From positions 124,001-188,000 of the forward strand of contig JAEZWF010000029.1 of NCBI GenBank assembly GCA_023420415.1: a DNA stretch of 64,000 bases, given 5' to 3'. Under the pieces are notes generated by a model. It was not told where the DNA came from. It saw only the letters and a program-made list of their open reading frames with translations, and made no database searches. Position 1 is the stretch's first letter; each line of letters starts with the position of its first letter. This DNA is from Actinomycetes bacterium. Its GTDB lineage: Bacteria > Actinomycetota > Actinomycetes > Actinomycetales > Dermatophilaceae. Shown here one piece after another: positions 24,530 through 33,370 of the stretch. Position numbers and translations under genes: made by a program.

Positions 24530-24610
24530 GCGCGTCCAAGCCCCCTGAGCCGGGCACTGGCGCGGGCGACAACAGCGGTGACTGGGTCGTTGTCGAACTT
24601 CACGGTAGAG

Positions 24611-24622
24611 ATTATGCAGAAT
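24611..24622. promoter_or_regulatory. Operator-like site 1 (ATTATGCAGAAT) before phoD
   Basis: ATTATGCAGAAT, one mismatch from the 12-bp palindrome ATTATGCATAAT, ends four bases before the -35 box of the PhoD-like gene. It is one of four copies in 24.6-31 kb and is absent elsewhere in the window as far as I can see. Confidence 0.6.
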
Positions 24623-24625
24623 GTA

Positions 24626-24654
24626 TTGAGTTGTTCACCGGCCGTGCCTACGCT
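24626..24654 (+). promoter_or_regulatory. Promoter of PhoD-like gene
   Basis: TTGAGT (24626-24631), 17-nt spacer, TACGCT (24649-24654), then eight bases to the ATG at 24663, so the mRNA is nearly leaderless. The rest of the 133-base gap contains only the operator-like site. Confidence 0.5.
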
Positions 24655-24662
24655 TCACCGAC

Positions 24663-26258
24663 ATGACCTCCACGTGGCATGAAGAGTCGGCGGCGATCCT
24701 GTCGCAAGGGTTGCGCCGGCGGGGTTTCCTCGGCGGGGCGGCGGGGCTGACGTTCGCGGCGGCGTTCCTGGCCGACCAGCCCGATCGGGCGGAGGCCGCC
24801 GTTGCCTCCGGCGGGCCCCCGGCATACCCGTTCACCCTCGGCATCGCCTCGGGGGACCCACTGCCCGGCGGCGTGGTGCTGTGGACCCGGTTGGCGACCA
24901 GTCCGCTCGAGGCCGACGGTGGCATGCGGGCGGTGAGCCACCCCGTCCAGTGGGTGGTCGCCGAGGACGCCGCCATGACGAGGGTGGTTCGCCGGGGGAC
25001 CGCCATGGCGCACCCGTCGTATGCCCACAGCATCCACGTCGAGGTGGAGGGTCTGCGCCCCGATCGCGAGTACTGGTACCGGTTCCGCTCAGGGCGTCAC
25101 CTCAGCCCGATCGGCCGCACGCGGACTTCTCCGGCTCCCGGGGCGCGGGTGAACCGGCTCGACCTGGTGGTGGCCTCGTGCCAGTCGCTGGGTGCCGGCT
25201 GGTACCACGCCTGGGCGGATGCCGCGGCCGAGCCGGCGGACCTCGTCTACTTCGCCGGCGACTACATCTACGAGTACGCCACGGACGCGACCTCCGTGCG
25301 ATGGCCGTACACGCCAGCCCTGCCCGACGACTTCGCTCGCGAGACCGACACGCTCGCGCGGTTCCGGCAGCAGTACGGCCTCTACAAGTTGGATGCGGAT
25401 CTCCAGGAGGCACACCGGGTTTCGCCGTGGCTCCTCACCTGGGACGACCACGAGGTCTACAACGACTACGACGCCGACGACCCAGCCCTCTACCAGCTCC
25501 GGGCCAACGGCTACCGCGCCTTTTGGGAGCACATGCCCTTGCGTTGGCCGCAACGCCCGGTCGGGCACTCGGCCACGATGTACCGGCAGCGCATCTACGG
25601 CGACCTCGCCCGTTTCCACGTCCTGGACACCCGCCAGTACCGCGCGGACCAGTTCCCCGGAGGTTCGATCGGCGACGTCCCGGAGCGGCGCGACCCGAGT
25701 CGTCAGATCCTCGGCGAGGAACAGGAGGCGTGGCTCCTGGGCGCGCTCGGCGGCGACGACGTGACGTGGGATGTCATGGCCAACACGGTGCTGTTCAGCC
25801 GACTCGACAGCGACGACACGGCGGGGGAGCGGTTCTCGACCGGTCAGTGGGATGCCTACCAGGCGTCACAGCAGCGCGTCATCGACACCGTGATCGCCAA
25901 GGACGTCGCCGGCTTCGTCATCCTCACGGGCGACATCCACCGCAACTACCACCTGAACGTTCTCGCCGACTTCGAGGACCCCGAGTCGCGAGTGGTCGGT
26001 GTGGAGTTCGCGGGAACCTCCATCTCGAGCGGACGCGACGGCGCGGCAACCGACGCCGGCCTGGAGGTGCGGCGAAGGGCCAACCCCCACCTCATAGCGT
26101 CGGACCTGCGCCGCGGCTACCTGCGCTGCAGCATCACCCATGACCGCTGGACCACGAAGGTGCGAGCCATCGACAAGATCAGCACCCGCGACTACCAGGC
26201 CTGGACCTCACAGGAGCTGGTGACCATCCCCGGCCGACCCGGCATACAGGTCAGCTGA
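24663..26258 (+). CDS. phoD: Secreted alkaline phosphatase/phosphodiesterase D (PhoD) family
   Basis: 531 residues. Twin-arginine-type signal (LRRRGFLGGAAGLTF) and an N-terminal beta domain, then the PhoD metallophosphatase core: VVASCQS with its metal Cys, FAGDYIYEY, TWDDHEVYNDYD and TGDIHRNYHL. PhoD enzymes use Fe/Ca and cleave phosphodiesters and monoesters outside the cell. Unusually, its promoter carries the same operator-like site as the sugar-catabolic genes, so it may be induced by the sugar signal rather than by phosphate; no Pho box was seen. Its last 8 bases overlap the convergent glycosidase-like gene. Confidence 0.9.
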   Translation: MTSTWHEESAAILSQGLRRRGFLGGAAGLTFAAAFLADQPDRAEAAVASGGPPAYPFTLGIASGDPLPGGVVLWTRLATSPLEADGGMRAVSHPVQWVVAEDAAMTRVVRRGTAMAHPSYAHSIHVEVEGLRPDREYWYRFRSGRHLSPIGRTRTSPAPGARVNRLDLVVASCQSLGAGWYHAWADAAAEPADLVYFAGDYIYEYATDATSVRWPYTPALPDDFARETDTLARFRQQYGLYKLDADLQEAHRVSPWLLTWDDHEVYNDYDADDPALYQLRANGYRAFWEHMPLRWPQRPVGHSATMYRQRIYGDLARFHVLDTRQYRADQFPGGSIGDVPERRDPSRQILGEEQEAWLLGALGGDDVTWDVMANTVLFSRLDSDDTAGERFSTGQWDAYQASQQRVIDTVIAKDVAGFVILTGDIHRNYHLNVLADFEDPESRVVGVEFAGTSISSGRDGAATDAGLEVRRRANPHLIASDLRRGYLRCSITHDRWTTKVRAIDKISTRDYQAWTSQELVTIPGRPGIQVS

Positions 26259-28347
26259 ACCGGATCAGCCGCAGGCCGTCAGGCTCGACCACCTCGGTGT
26301 AGGCGCCGTCGCGCCAACCGCCGGTGACAGGTGTGCCGTCCATGCCCTCGACCGCCGGTTCGCCGCGCAGCGGGCGCCCACCCCACACCGTCGGGTCGAC
26401 CCGCACCTCGACCTGAGCGGGTTCGTCCGTGGGGTTGACCACGATGACGAGGAGGTCGTCGCCGTGGGAGTAGGCGCGGGCGTGGGCCCCGGTGACGGAC
26501 AGTCCTTCGGTGTGCCGGTACTGCCCCTCGGTGAAGAAGGGCAGGTGCCGTCGACGCAGCGCCGCCAGCTGTCGTACAACAGCCACCAGCTCGGGGTGGT
26601 CGGCCAGCCGGTGGCTGTGCATCTGTCCGGGCATGAGGTTGAGCAGCCCTCCGTCGGCGAACCCGAGCAACGCTCCGCGGGGGTGCTCGTTGACGTTGGC
26701 GTTGAGCCGAACCTGGGGGAAGACGTAGCGGAACGGCGCGTCCTCGTCGAGGTCGGCGGCGTTGCGCCAGTCCCAGGTGTAGTCGAGGATCGGCACCTTC
26801 TGTTCGGTGATCATCTCGCCGGAGAAGGTGCCGCGCGGGTTGCGCTCGTGCACCAGCTCGTGGATGGCCCGGCCGACGTCCAGCAGCCGGTCGCCCTCCT
26901 CGTCGGGTGCGCCATCCGCCGACGGGTTGTAGTTGGGCTCGTACCACGACCAGTACTGGTCCCAGCAGGTCGAGGTGGCACCGAGGTCGAGTAGTCGGGC
27001 GTGCTCGGCGATGATCTCCCGGCGAAGTTCCGGCGACAGCAACGACCCCCTGACCATGGCGTGCGTCCCCATGAACGGGACCCGGAAGCGAGGCAGGAAG
27101 TCACGCCCGTAGGTCCAGTCGTCACCGACCACCTGACCGGCCGCGTTGTGGTGCTTCCACGACTCGGGGGTTTCGTCGGTGTCACGCAGCAGGTGATGGC
27201 TGACGAACAGCGACACGGGCACTCCGGTGTCGGCGCACCGGGCGAGGGCGTCGCGCAGGTCGTCCTCGGTGCCGAGGCGGTCGTCGAGGATGATCGGCAA
27301 CCCGTTCTTGCGCCACCAGTGCCAGACGCACAGCTCGGCCAGACCGAGGCCGGGGTCGGCGAGCTCCGCGGCATACTCCGGGAGCTCCTCGAGCGTGAAG
27401 TTGGGTGGCGCATGCCGGATGGCCGCCCAGACCGAGCGAATGCCGAGCGCCTCCCGGATGTGGGCTGGGGCGTCATAGGGGTATGCCGCGGCGGCGAACT
27501 CCTGGAAGGCGCGAGCACCCGCGTGCCAGTCGCCGTCGTGCAGGACGACGACGAAGTCGCCGCTGTCCCACTCCTCGCCGGGGGCGATCGTCGGGAAGTG
27601 GAGCCAGCGCAGGGCGAAGTCGTCGCGTGTGCGATCGAGACGTTCGACGAACAGGCCCTGCGCGGCATACCTGCGATCACGGGAGTAGAGCGTGAGGCCT
27701 CCCTCGGCGCGGCCCCAGTCGAGCCATTTCATGCTGAACTCGAAGGCGCCGTATCCGAAGTAGCGCTGCAACGGGGTCTCGAGGAAGGACGCGTCGTCAG
27801 GTCTCATCGCGAGCTGCCGCAGGGGCCACACCGTGCCACGGCTCATGCGCAGCCGTGTTTCGTCACCGCCGAGGACGGCCACCCGCGGCGGGTGCCCGGC
27901 GGCCGAAGCCCGAAGGGCGACCCGGGCGTCCGGGTCGTACCCGGTGGCGGTGAGTCCGATGAGCTGGGGGAAGGCGACCTGCGGCACGGGTCGCTCCCCC
28001 TCGTTTCGGACTCGGGCCCGGATGACCAGGCCTTCGGGGCGCGCGGCGAGTTCGATGACGACGCTGACACCTGTCTCGGGGAGGTCGGTGGTGGCGAGGT
28101 CTGGGTAGTGCAGCGTGATGCCGTCAGCGGTGCGCTCGAGCCGTGGTGGCCCGTGCTCACCGGTCCGCACGGCGTGCGAACCGAAGTCGCCCAGGGGCAG
28201 CGCAAAGCGGAGCAGCCCTTCGGTGCCCGGGCCGCAGAGCAGGTGGCTGCCGTCATCGCGGACGACGCTCACGAGGGCGCCGGTGTGGGGGTCGATACCG
28301 ACCCGTCCTCCGCGCACGTCGAGCCACTCGACCGGGGTGTCGCTCAT
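26251..28347 (-). CDS. Glycoside hydrolase-like protein (DUF6259-type)
   Basis: 698 residues: N-terminal beta-sandwich (to ~270), a central TIM-barrel-like region (~290-600) with VWHWWRKNGLPIIL, VSLFVSHHLLRD, TSTCWDQYWSWYEP and GTFSGEMITEQKVPILDYTW, and a C-terminal beta domain. Acidic residues at strand ends (CWDQ, SGEM) are candidate catalytic groups. It resembles DUF6259/alpha-galactosidase-like clan members; no signal peptide, so it would act in the cytoplasm on an imported oligosaccharide. The operator-like site at 28386 overlaps its promoter (CATAAT as -10). CCAGGAGC precedes ATG. Family assignment is tentative. Confidence 0.6.
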   Translation of the reverse strand: MSDTPVEWLDVRGGRVGIDPHTGALVSVVRDDGSHLLCGPGTEGLLRFALPLGDFGSHAVRTGEHGPPRLERTADGITLHYPDLATTDLPETGVSVVIELAARPEGLVIRARVRNEGERPVPQVAFPQLIGLTATGYDPDARVALRASAAGHPPRVAVLGGDETRLRMSRGTVWPLRQLAMRPDDASFLETPLQRYFGYGAFEFSMKWLDWGRAEGGLTLYSRDRRYAAQGLFVERLDRTRDDFALRWLHFPTIAPGEEWDSGDFVVVLHDGDWHAGARAFQEFAAAAYPYDAPAHIREALGIRSVWAAIRHAPPNFTLEELPEYAAELADPGLGLAELCVWHWWRKNGLPIILDDRLGTEDDLRDALARCADTGVPVSLFVSHHLLRDTDETPESWKHHNAAGQVVGDDWTYGRDFLPRFRVPFMGTHAMVRGSLLSPELRREIIAEHARLLDLGATSTCWDQYWSWYEPNYNPSADGAPDEEGDRLLDVGRAIHELVHERNPRGTFSGEMITEQKVPILDYTWDWRNAADLDEDAPFRYVFPQVRLNANVNEHPRGALLGFADGGLLNLMPGQMHSHRLADHPELVAVVRQLAALRRRHLPFFTEGQYRHTEGLSVTGAHARAYSHGDDLLVIVVNPTDEPAQVEVRVDPTVWGGRPLRGEPAVEGMDGTPVTGGWRDGAYTEVVEPDGLRLIRFS

Positions 28348-28385
28348 GCTGCTCCTGGTGGGGGAGGGTGGGCCTGCGCTCCCAC

Positions 28386-28397
28386 ATTATGCATAGT
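28386..28397. promoter_or_regulatory. Operator-like site 2 (ATTATGCATAGT), GntR/glycosidase divergent region
   Basis: ATTATGCATAGT lies between the divergent glycosidase-like and GntR genes. On the minus strand its CATAAT could serve as the glycosidase -10 box, so a bound repressor would block it directly; on the plus strand it is about 20 bases upstream of the GntR -35 (TTGCCG 28416, 17-nt spacer, GATACT). Confidence 0.65.
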
Positions 28398-28450
28398 CAG
28401 CGTGGGGAGCCGTCTTGCCGGGGCGGGTTCCGCTCTGGATACTGTGCGCC

Positions 28451-29155
28451 ATGACCGACCTCGCGGCGTTGGAGTCCCTGTCCGATCGCGGCAGCCTCGT
28501 CGACCAGGTGCGCGACTCCATCCACGCCGCGATCACGACCGGGCGTCTCGACCCCGGCGAGCGGCTGCGTGAGATTCCCCTGTCCAAGCACTTCGGCGTC
28601 TCGACCACACCCGTCCGCGAAGCGCTGCGGCGTCTCGAGAGCGAAGGATTGGTGGAGGTCCAGCCGCGTCGCGGGGCAGTGGTACGGGCTCTGGACGACG
28701 TCGTCCTCGGCGAGCTCTACGACGTCCGTCTGGTGTTGGAGCTCGAGGCGGTGCGGCTCGCCACCGCGCGCAAGGACCTCGACCTGAGCGAGCTCTACGG
28801 ACTGCTCGGTGAGCTCGAGCGGCTGGTGGCGTCGGGGGAGGTGCCGTTCGCCGACGCGGACGTGCGGTTCCACCGTGCGGTTGGCGACCTCAGCGGCAAC
28901 CATGAGCTGGCGGCCGAGATCGAGCGGGTGCACCGCCGCATCTCCGCCGCGCGGGTGCGAGCCTCCGTGCCCGGCCGGCTGCGCATCGCCCAGGATCAGC
29001 ACGCCGAGATCGTGGAGGCGCTGCGCAAGCGCGACACGACGCTGGCGCAGGAAGCGGTCCGGGAGCATCTCACGTCGGCGAAGGACAACGTGCTGGGTTT
29101 TCTGCGTTCGCGCGCAGCTGCCGCCCCGTCGGGCCTCGCGGCGTCGGGCTCGTAG
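28451..29155 (+). CDS. GntR-family regulator, FadR/FCD subfamily
   Basis: 234 residues. Winged-helix N-terminal domain with QVRDSIHAAITTGRLDPGERL and FGVSTTPVREALRRLESEGLVEV; C-terminal all-helical FCD domain with metal-type ligands (DADVRFHRAV, QDQHAEIV, REHL). FCD regulators of this type sense sugar acids or similar carboxylates. ATG 28451 is seven bases after GATACT, implying a leaderless mRNA; it is the likely binder of the four ATTATGCA sites and probably autoregulates. Confidence 0.9.
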   Translation: MTDLAALESLSDRGSLVDQVRDSIHAAITTGRLDPGERLREIPLSKHFGVSTTPVREALRRLESEGLVEVQPRRGAVVRALDDVVLGELYDVRLVLELEAVRLATARKDLDLSELYGLLGELERLVASGEVPFADADVRFHRAVGDLSGNHELAAEIERVHRRISAARVRASVPGRLRIAQDQHAEIVEALRKRDTTLAQEAVREHLTSAKDNVLGFLRSRAAAAPSGLAASGS

Positions 29156-29189
29156 ACATTCCAGTCAGGCCAGCGCCCCTTCGACAGGC

Positions 29190-29201
29190 ATTATGCAGAA
29201 A
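29190..29201. promoter_or_regulatory. Operator-like site 3 (ATTATGCAGAAA) before dehydratase
   Basis: ATTATGCAGAAA preceded by GGC, in the gap between the GntR gene and the enolase-superfamily gene. A promoter downstream (TGTTCT, 17 bases, TATGGT, ending near 29255) would drive the dehydratase, placing the site just upstream of it. Confidence 0.6.
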
Positions 29202-29283
29202 CGGCGCCAACTGCCTGTTCTGACGGCCGATACACGGTTATGGTGCTCTGCACCGGACCACCCGAGCCAGGAGCCCGTCGGCC

Positions 29284-30462
29284 ATGAGGATCGCCCGCAT
29301 CACCGGCTATGCCGTGAAGTCACCGCAGGCCTACGCCATGTCGGGGGCGGTCCGTCCCGGCGAGCCACTGCCGGGCACCGACTACCGGCGGTTCGCGCCG
29401 CACCGGCAGCTCTACTCCGACCGCTCGGAGGCGGCCCTCGTGCGAGTGGAGACCGACGACGGCGTGGTCGGTTGGGGCGAAGCGCAGGCTCCCATCGGTC
29501 CGGAGGTCGTCCTCACGATCGTCGAGCGCGTGCTGGGCCCCACCGTCCTGGGACTCGATCCGCGCGTCACCACCGCACGGGCCACTGACATGACCGAGAC
29601 GCTTCGGGTCCGCGGACAGGTGGGCGGATTTCAGCAGGACGCCATTGCCGCCCTCGACACGGCCCTCTGGGACATCAAAGGTCGGGCTAGCGGACTCTCG
29701 CTCGCAGACCTTGCCGGGGGTCGCCTCCGCGACACCCTGCCGGCATACGTCACCGGACTGCGGGAGAGGACCGAGGAGGGGCGTCGCGAAGAGGCCGCCG
29801 AATGGGCTCGTCAAGGGTTCGGGGTCAAGCCGTGCCTGGGCTTCGACGCGCGGCAGGACGGCCGCACCGCGCTCGGTCTGCGTGAAGCCATGGGCGACAC
29901 GGCGTGGCTCGCCATCGACGGCATGTGGGGCTACTCCCTACCCGAGGCCAAGGCGCTGATCGCGGTGCTCGCCGAGGCGGACGTCGCCTTCCTCGAGTCG
30001 GCGCTGGCGCCCGAGGACATCGACGGGCACCACGACCTCGTCCGTAGCTCGACCGTTCCCATCGCGGTGGGCGAACCCTTGCGCACCAGGTTCAGCTTCG
30101 TGCCATGGCTCGACCGACGAGCCATGGACGTTGCCCAGCCCGACCTCATGCGCAACGGGGTAACCGAGACCCTGGCCATCGCGACCATGGCCGGCGCTCG
30201 CCACCTGCCGGTGGCGCTGCACACCGGCGTGGTCACGGCGGTCGGCATGGCGGCGTCATGGCAGCTGGCGTCGGCCCTGCCGAACTTCGCGGTGCAGGAG
30301 TTCCAGCCGGTGATGCTCGAGACGTTCGGCTGTCTGGTGCGCGAACCGCTCGTGGCCGTTGAGGGCGTGGTCCACGTGCCCGACGGGCCGGGCCTGGGCG
30401 TGAGTGTGGACGAGGAGGCGGTCCGTGCGATGTCCACCTCGGTGGTCGAGGTCCGTCTGTGA
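29284..30462 (+). CDS. Enolase-superfamily sugar-acid dehydratase (mandelate racemase subgroup)
   Basis: 392 residues: N-terminal capping domain (1-125) and TIM barrel. Metal ligands are expected at AIDGMWGY (Asp), FLESAL (Glu) and AVGEPLR (Glu); the His-Asp dyad is present as VAQPDLMRNG and VALHTGV. The usual Lys-x-Lys of strand 2 reads VKPC here, so only one Lys is kept. Known family reaction: abstraction of the alpha proton and dehydration of aldonic acids to 2-keto-3-deoxy acids. With the aldolase and two SDRs nearby, an Entner-Doudoroff-like route is the best reading; the exact sugar is not known. Confidence 0.85.
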   Translation: MRIARITGYAVKSPQAYAMSGAVRPGEPLPGTDYRRFAPHRQLYSDRSEAALVRVETDDGVVGWGEAQAPIGPEVVLTIVERVLGPTVLGLDPRVTTARATDMTETLRVRGQVGGFQQDAIAALDTALWDIKGRASGLSLADLAGGRLRDTLPAYVTGLRERTEEGRREEAAEWARQGFGVKPCLGFDARQDGRTALGLREAMGDTAWLAIDGMWGYSLPEAKALIAVLAEADVAFLESALAPEDIDGHHDLVRSSTVPIAVGEPLRTRFSFVPWLDRRAMDVAQPDLMRNGVTETLAIATMAGARHLPVALHTGVVTAVGMAASWQLASALPNFAVQEFQPVMLETFGCLVREPLVAVEGVVHVPDGPGLGVSVDEEAVRAMSTSVVEVRL

Positions 30463-30515
30463 ACGCGAGCCTGCCGTGAACCGAGCGCGAGCCTGCAGTG
30501 GGAGAGGGAGGCCCT

Positions 30516-30974
30516 GTGGATGCCGTTGACCGACTCGTCGCCGAACGCGAGTGCGTCGCGCTGAGCCACCGCTATGGTCGGTTCGCAGACCTGGGGGAGG
30601 CCGGTCGACTCGCGGAGGTGTTCGCTTCCGAGGGCGAGTTCGTGACGCCGGACCTGCACCTTCGCGGGCGGTCGGAGATCGCGGCCTGGTTCCGTCGGCG
30701 GCAAGCGCTGACGGACCTGCAGACGGTGCACCTGTGCACGAACATCGACATCGAGCTCGAGGGGCCGGACAGGGCTCGCGGCTGGGTCTACCTGTGCCTG
30801 TTTCGGAGGTTCCGGGAGGGGGCAGGTCCCGTGCCCCGGACACAGCCCGCACTGGTCGGCGTCTACGAGGACAGGTATGTCCGCGAGGAGGGTGCATGGC
30901 TCATCGCCGAGCGCCGTCAGCAGGTGATGTTTGCCGATCCGGAGGACACGGGCTGGGTGCGCCCCGATCGTTGA
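30516..30974 (+). CDS. SnoaL/NTF2-like protein
   Basis: 152 residues, small alpha+beta cone fold: YGRFADLGEAGRLAEVFASEGEF, LRGRSEIAAWFRRR, TVHLCTNIDIEL, RGWVYLCLFR, EDRYVREEGAWLIAERRQQ. NTF2-like proteins may be isomerases, cyclases or hydrolases; in a catabolic operon it could act as a lactone or keto-acid processing enzyme, but no catalytic residues are certain. GTG 30516 follows GGGAGGCCCT; GTG 30498 is less likely. Confidence 0.7.
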   Translation: MDAVDRLVAERECVALSHRYGRFADLGEAGRLAEVFASEGEFVTPDLHLRGRSEIAAWFRRRQALTDLQTVHLCTNIDIELEGPDRARGWVYLCLFRRFREGAGPVPRTQPALVGVYEDRYVREEGAWLIAERRQQVMFADPEDTGWVRPDR

Positions 30975-31000
30975 CTCCGCATTATGCAGAATGCTAGAAC
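30971..31000 (+). promoter_or_regulatory. Promoter with embedded operator-like site 4
   Basis: TTGACT (30971-30976) and TAGAAC (30995-31000) are 18 bases apart, and the spacer holds GCATTATGCAGAATGC, a 16-bp imperfect palindrome containing ATTATGCAGAAT (30981-30992). A protein bound there would block RNA polymerase, arguing for repression by the GntR protein. It drives the importer genes from 31047. Confidence 0.75.
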
Positions 31001-31046
31001 GGAGACACGTTCGGCAATGGTGCCGAGCGTCCGGAGGAGGAATCTC

Positions 31047-32405
31047 ATGGCTGGTCGCACACCGCTTGACCGCAGGACGTTCTTCAAGGGTGCCGGGCTG
31101 CTCGGCGCCTCGCTGGCCGCGCCGTCACTGCTGGCGGCCTGCGGCGGAGGAGACAGCGCCGGGGGAGGTGCCGCCAGCGGCAAGCTCGAGTTCTGGTGGA
31201 ACCCCAGCGTGGAGTCCGCCAAGGAGATGACAGCGTGGATGGACTCGGTCATCAAGGAGTTCACCGCGGCCAACTCCGGCACCTCGGTGGCGTCGACCAC
31301 CCAGCCCTCCGAGCAGCTGGTCAGCAACTTCCGCACCGCCTGCCAGTCGAAGTCGGGCCCGGACCTGGACCACCAGTACTCCGGCCCGTACACGATGCAG
31401 TTCGTGTGGGAGAAGTGCGTCGCACCGCTCGACGACACCGTGGACTCGGCCGAGTTCGACCACGTGCTCCCGCCACAGGCTCTCGACATCTACAAGTTCC
31501 AGGGCAAGACCTGGGCGCTGCCCTGGTACAACGCGCCGATCCCGCTGATGTACAACAAGGCGCTGTTCACCAAGGCCGGGCTCGACCCCGAGAAGCCCCC
31601 GACGACCATGGACGAGATGGTCGACGCAGCTGACGCGCTGCGCAAGGCCGGCGTCACGCCGTGGGGTTACGGCGTCAAGAACCTCACGGGTATCGGCAAC
31701 TTCGCCGGCATGTTCAACACCCAGAACCTCGACAACCCCCGCGAGCTGCTGCCTGTCGTGCTCGGTGAGCAGAAGTACACCGACCCCAAGTTCTCCGAGT
31801 GGCTCACCTGGGTCAAGGAGATGATCGACGCGAAGGTGTTCAACCCCGACGTGACCTCCCTCGAGTACTCCGACGCGATGAACATGTTCCTGGCCGGCAA
31901 GTGCGCCTTCGCGATCACGAGCAGCCTGACCAAGTTCTACGCAGCACTGAAGGACGACCTGGGGGTCATGGCGCCGCCCAAGCGCGGCTCCGGCTCACTG
32001 GCGGGCAAGGTGCACTTCAACTCGCATCCTTTGTTCATCACCAGCTTCTCGGAGAAGAAGGAGCTCGCGGCGAAGTTCATGGCGTTCCTGCACCGGCCCG
32101 AGGCCCTCAACGGCATGTACAAGGCGACCGGCTTCTTCCCTGCCGACGACAGATTCGACAGCAAGACCATGAACTCGCCGCAGGACCAGGCGCTGTGGGA
32201 GCTGCAGAGCAACCAGTCGACGATCGGGTACCAGAACTTCTGGCCCTCGAAGATGGATCGGGAGAACCTCTTCCTCGCCGTCCAGGGCGTCTTCTCCGGT
32301 ACCGACCCGGCCAAGGCCGCTGCCGACATCGAGAAGCGGCTCGAAGGATGGCGGTCGTCGGCACCGAACGAGGTCAAGAACTTCAAGGACTGGTCCGCGA
32401 CCTGA
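31047..32405 (+). CDS. ABC transporter sugar-binding lipoprotein, Tat-type signal
   Basis: 452 residues. Signal RRTFFKGAGLLGASLAAPSLLAAC combines a twin-arginine motif with a lipobox (split here; Cys about residue 32). The mature part is a family 1 binding fold: KLEFWWNPSVES, ALPWYNAPIPLMYNKALF, MFLAGKCAFAITSSL, HPLFITSFSEKKELAAKFM. ATG 31047 follows GGAGGAGG. First gene of a long operon running to 37312, so the ligand should be the substrate of the downstream enzymes. Confidence 0.92.
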   Translation: MAGRTPLDRRTFFKGAGLLGASLAAPSLLAACGGGDSAGGGAASGKLEFWWNPSVESAKEMTAWMDSVIKEFTAANSGTSVASTTQPSEQLVSNFRTACQSKSGPDLDHQYSGPYTMQFVWEKCVAPLDDTVDSAEFDHVLPPQALDIYKFQGKTWALPWYNAPIPLMYNKALFTKAGLDPEKPPTTMDEMVDAADALRKAGVTPWGYGVKNLTGIGNFAGMFNTQNLDNPRELLPVVLGEQKYTDPKFSEWLTWVKEMIDAKVFNPDVTSLEYSDAMNMFLAGKCAFAITSSLTKFYAALKDDLGVMAPPKRGSGSLAGKVHFNSHPLFITSFSEKKELAAKFMAFLHRPEALNGMYKATGFFPADDRFDSKTMNSPQDQALWELQSNQSTIGYQNFWPSKMDRENLFLAVQGVFSGTDPAKAAADIEKRLEGWRSSAPNEVKNFKDWSAT

Positions 32406-32473
32406 CCCGTGGCCCGCTCGACCCTGTGGTTCCGGCCGCCGCGAACCCCGCCCGACGCACAAGGAGACCGCCA

Positions 32474-33370
32474 GTGCCCACCGCGCTGCAGACCCGCGCG
32501 CCCAGACCTGCGAGACGTCGAGACCTGCGCACCGCCGTGGTGTTCCTGCTGCCAGCCGTCGCGTTCCTCGGGTTCGTGTTCCTCTACCCCATCTACTCGG
32601 TTGTCAGGACCAGCTTCGAGGACCCGTTCACCGAGGAGTTCGCAGGGCTCGCCAACTACCGCGCGCTGCTGAGCGACCCCATCTTCCACGCGGCGGTCGT
32701 CAACAACCTCAAGCTCTTCGTGGTCCTGCCGATTCTCATCGTCACTTCGCTCGTCATCGCCCAGGTGCTGCACGACCAGATCCGTGGGTGGCGGGTCTAC
32801 CGGGCCATCATCTTCATGCCCTACGTCGTGCCCGTGGTCGTCGCGGCTCTCGTCTTTGGTCAGATCCTCCAGTCGAGTGGGCTGGTGAACACGTTGCTCG
32901 ACCGGGTCGGGTTGGGAGCGCTGGCTCAGAACTGGCTGGGCGACCCCAAGACGGCGATCTGGTCGGTGGCCGGGGTGATCCAGTGGCGCGAGCTCGCCTT
33001 CGGCGTCATCCTCTTCCTTGCCAGGATGACCCAACTGCCAGAGGACCTCTACGACGCGGCCCGGGTGGACGGAGCCAACTGGTGGCAGCGGCTGCGCCAT
33101 GTAACCGTCCCGCAGATGGCCACGATCATCGCCTTCTATGCCGGCATCATCGTCGTCGCGCTCTTCAACTGGGTGTTCAACTACGTCTTCGTCCTCACCA
33201 AGGGTGGACCCGGCACGAGCACGTACGTCATGGAGTACTACATCTACAGCCGCGCCTTCATCTACGGGGACTTCGGTAACGCGGCGGCGCTGTCGACACT
33301 GATGCTCGCGGCGATCCTCACCTTCATGGTCGGCTTCCTCACCTGGCTCAGCAGGAGGGGGACCCTGTGA
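32474..33370 (+). CDS. ABC sugar transporter permease (MalF type)
   Basis: 298 residues, six membrane segments, EAA-type loop YDAARVDGANWWQRLRHVTVP (around 195-215, split by eye). GTG 32474 after AAGGAGA. Ends with GTGA overlap to the second permease. Confidence 0.92.
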   Translation: MPTALQTRAPRPARRRDLRTAVVFLLPAVAFLGFVFLYPIYSVVRTSFEDPFTEEFAGLANYRALLSDPIFHAAVVNNLKLFVVLPILIVTSLVIAQVLHDQIRGWRVYRAIIFMPYVVPVVVAALVFGQILQSSGLVNTLLDRVGLGALAQNWLGDPKTAIWSVAGVIQWRELAFGVILFLARMTQLPEDLYDAARVDGANWWQRLRHVTVPQMATIIAFYAGIIVVALFNWVFNYVFVLTKGGPGTSTYVMEYYIYSRAFIYGDFGNAAALSTLMLAAILTFMVGFLTWLSRRGTL

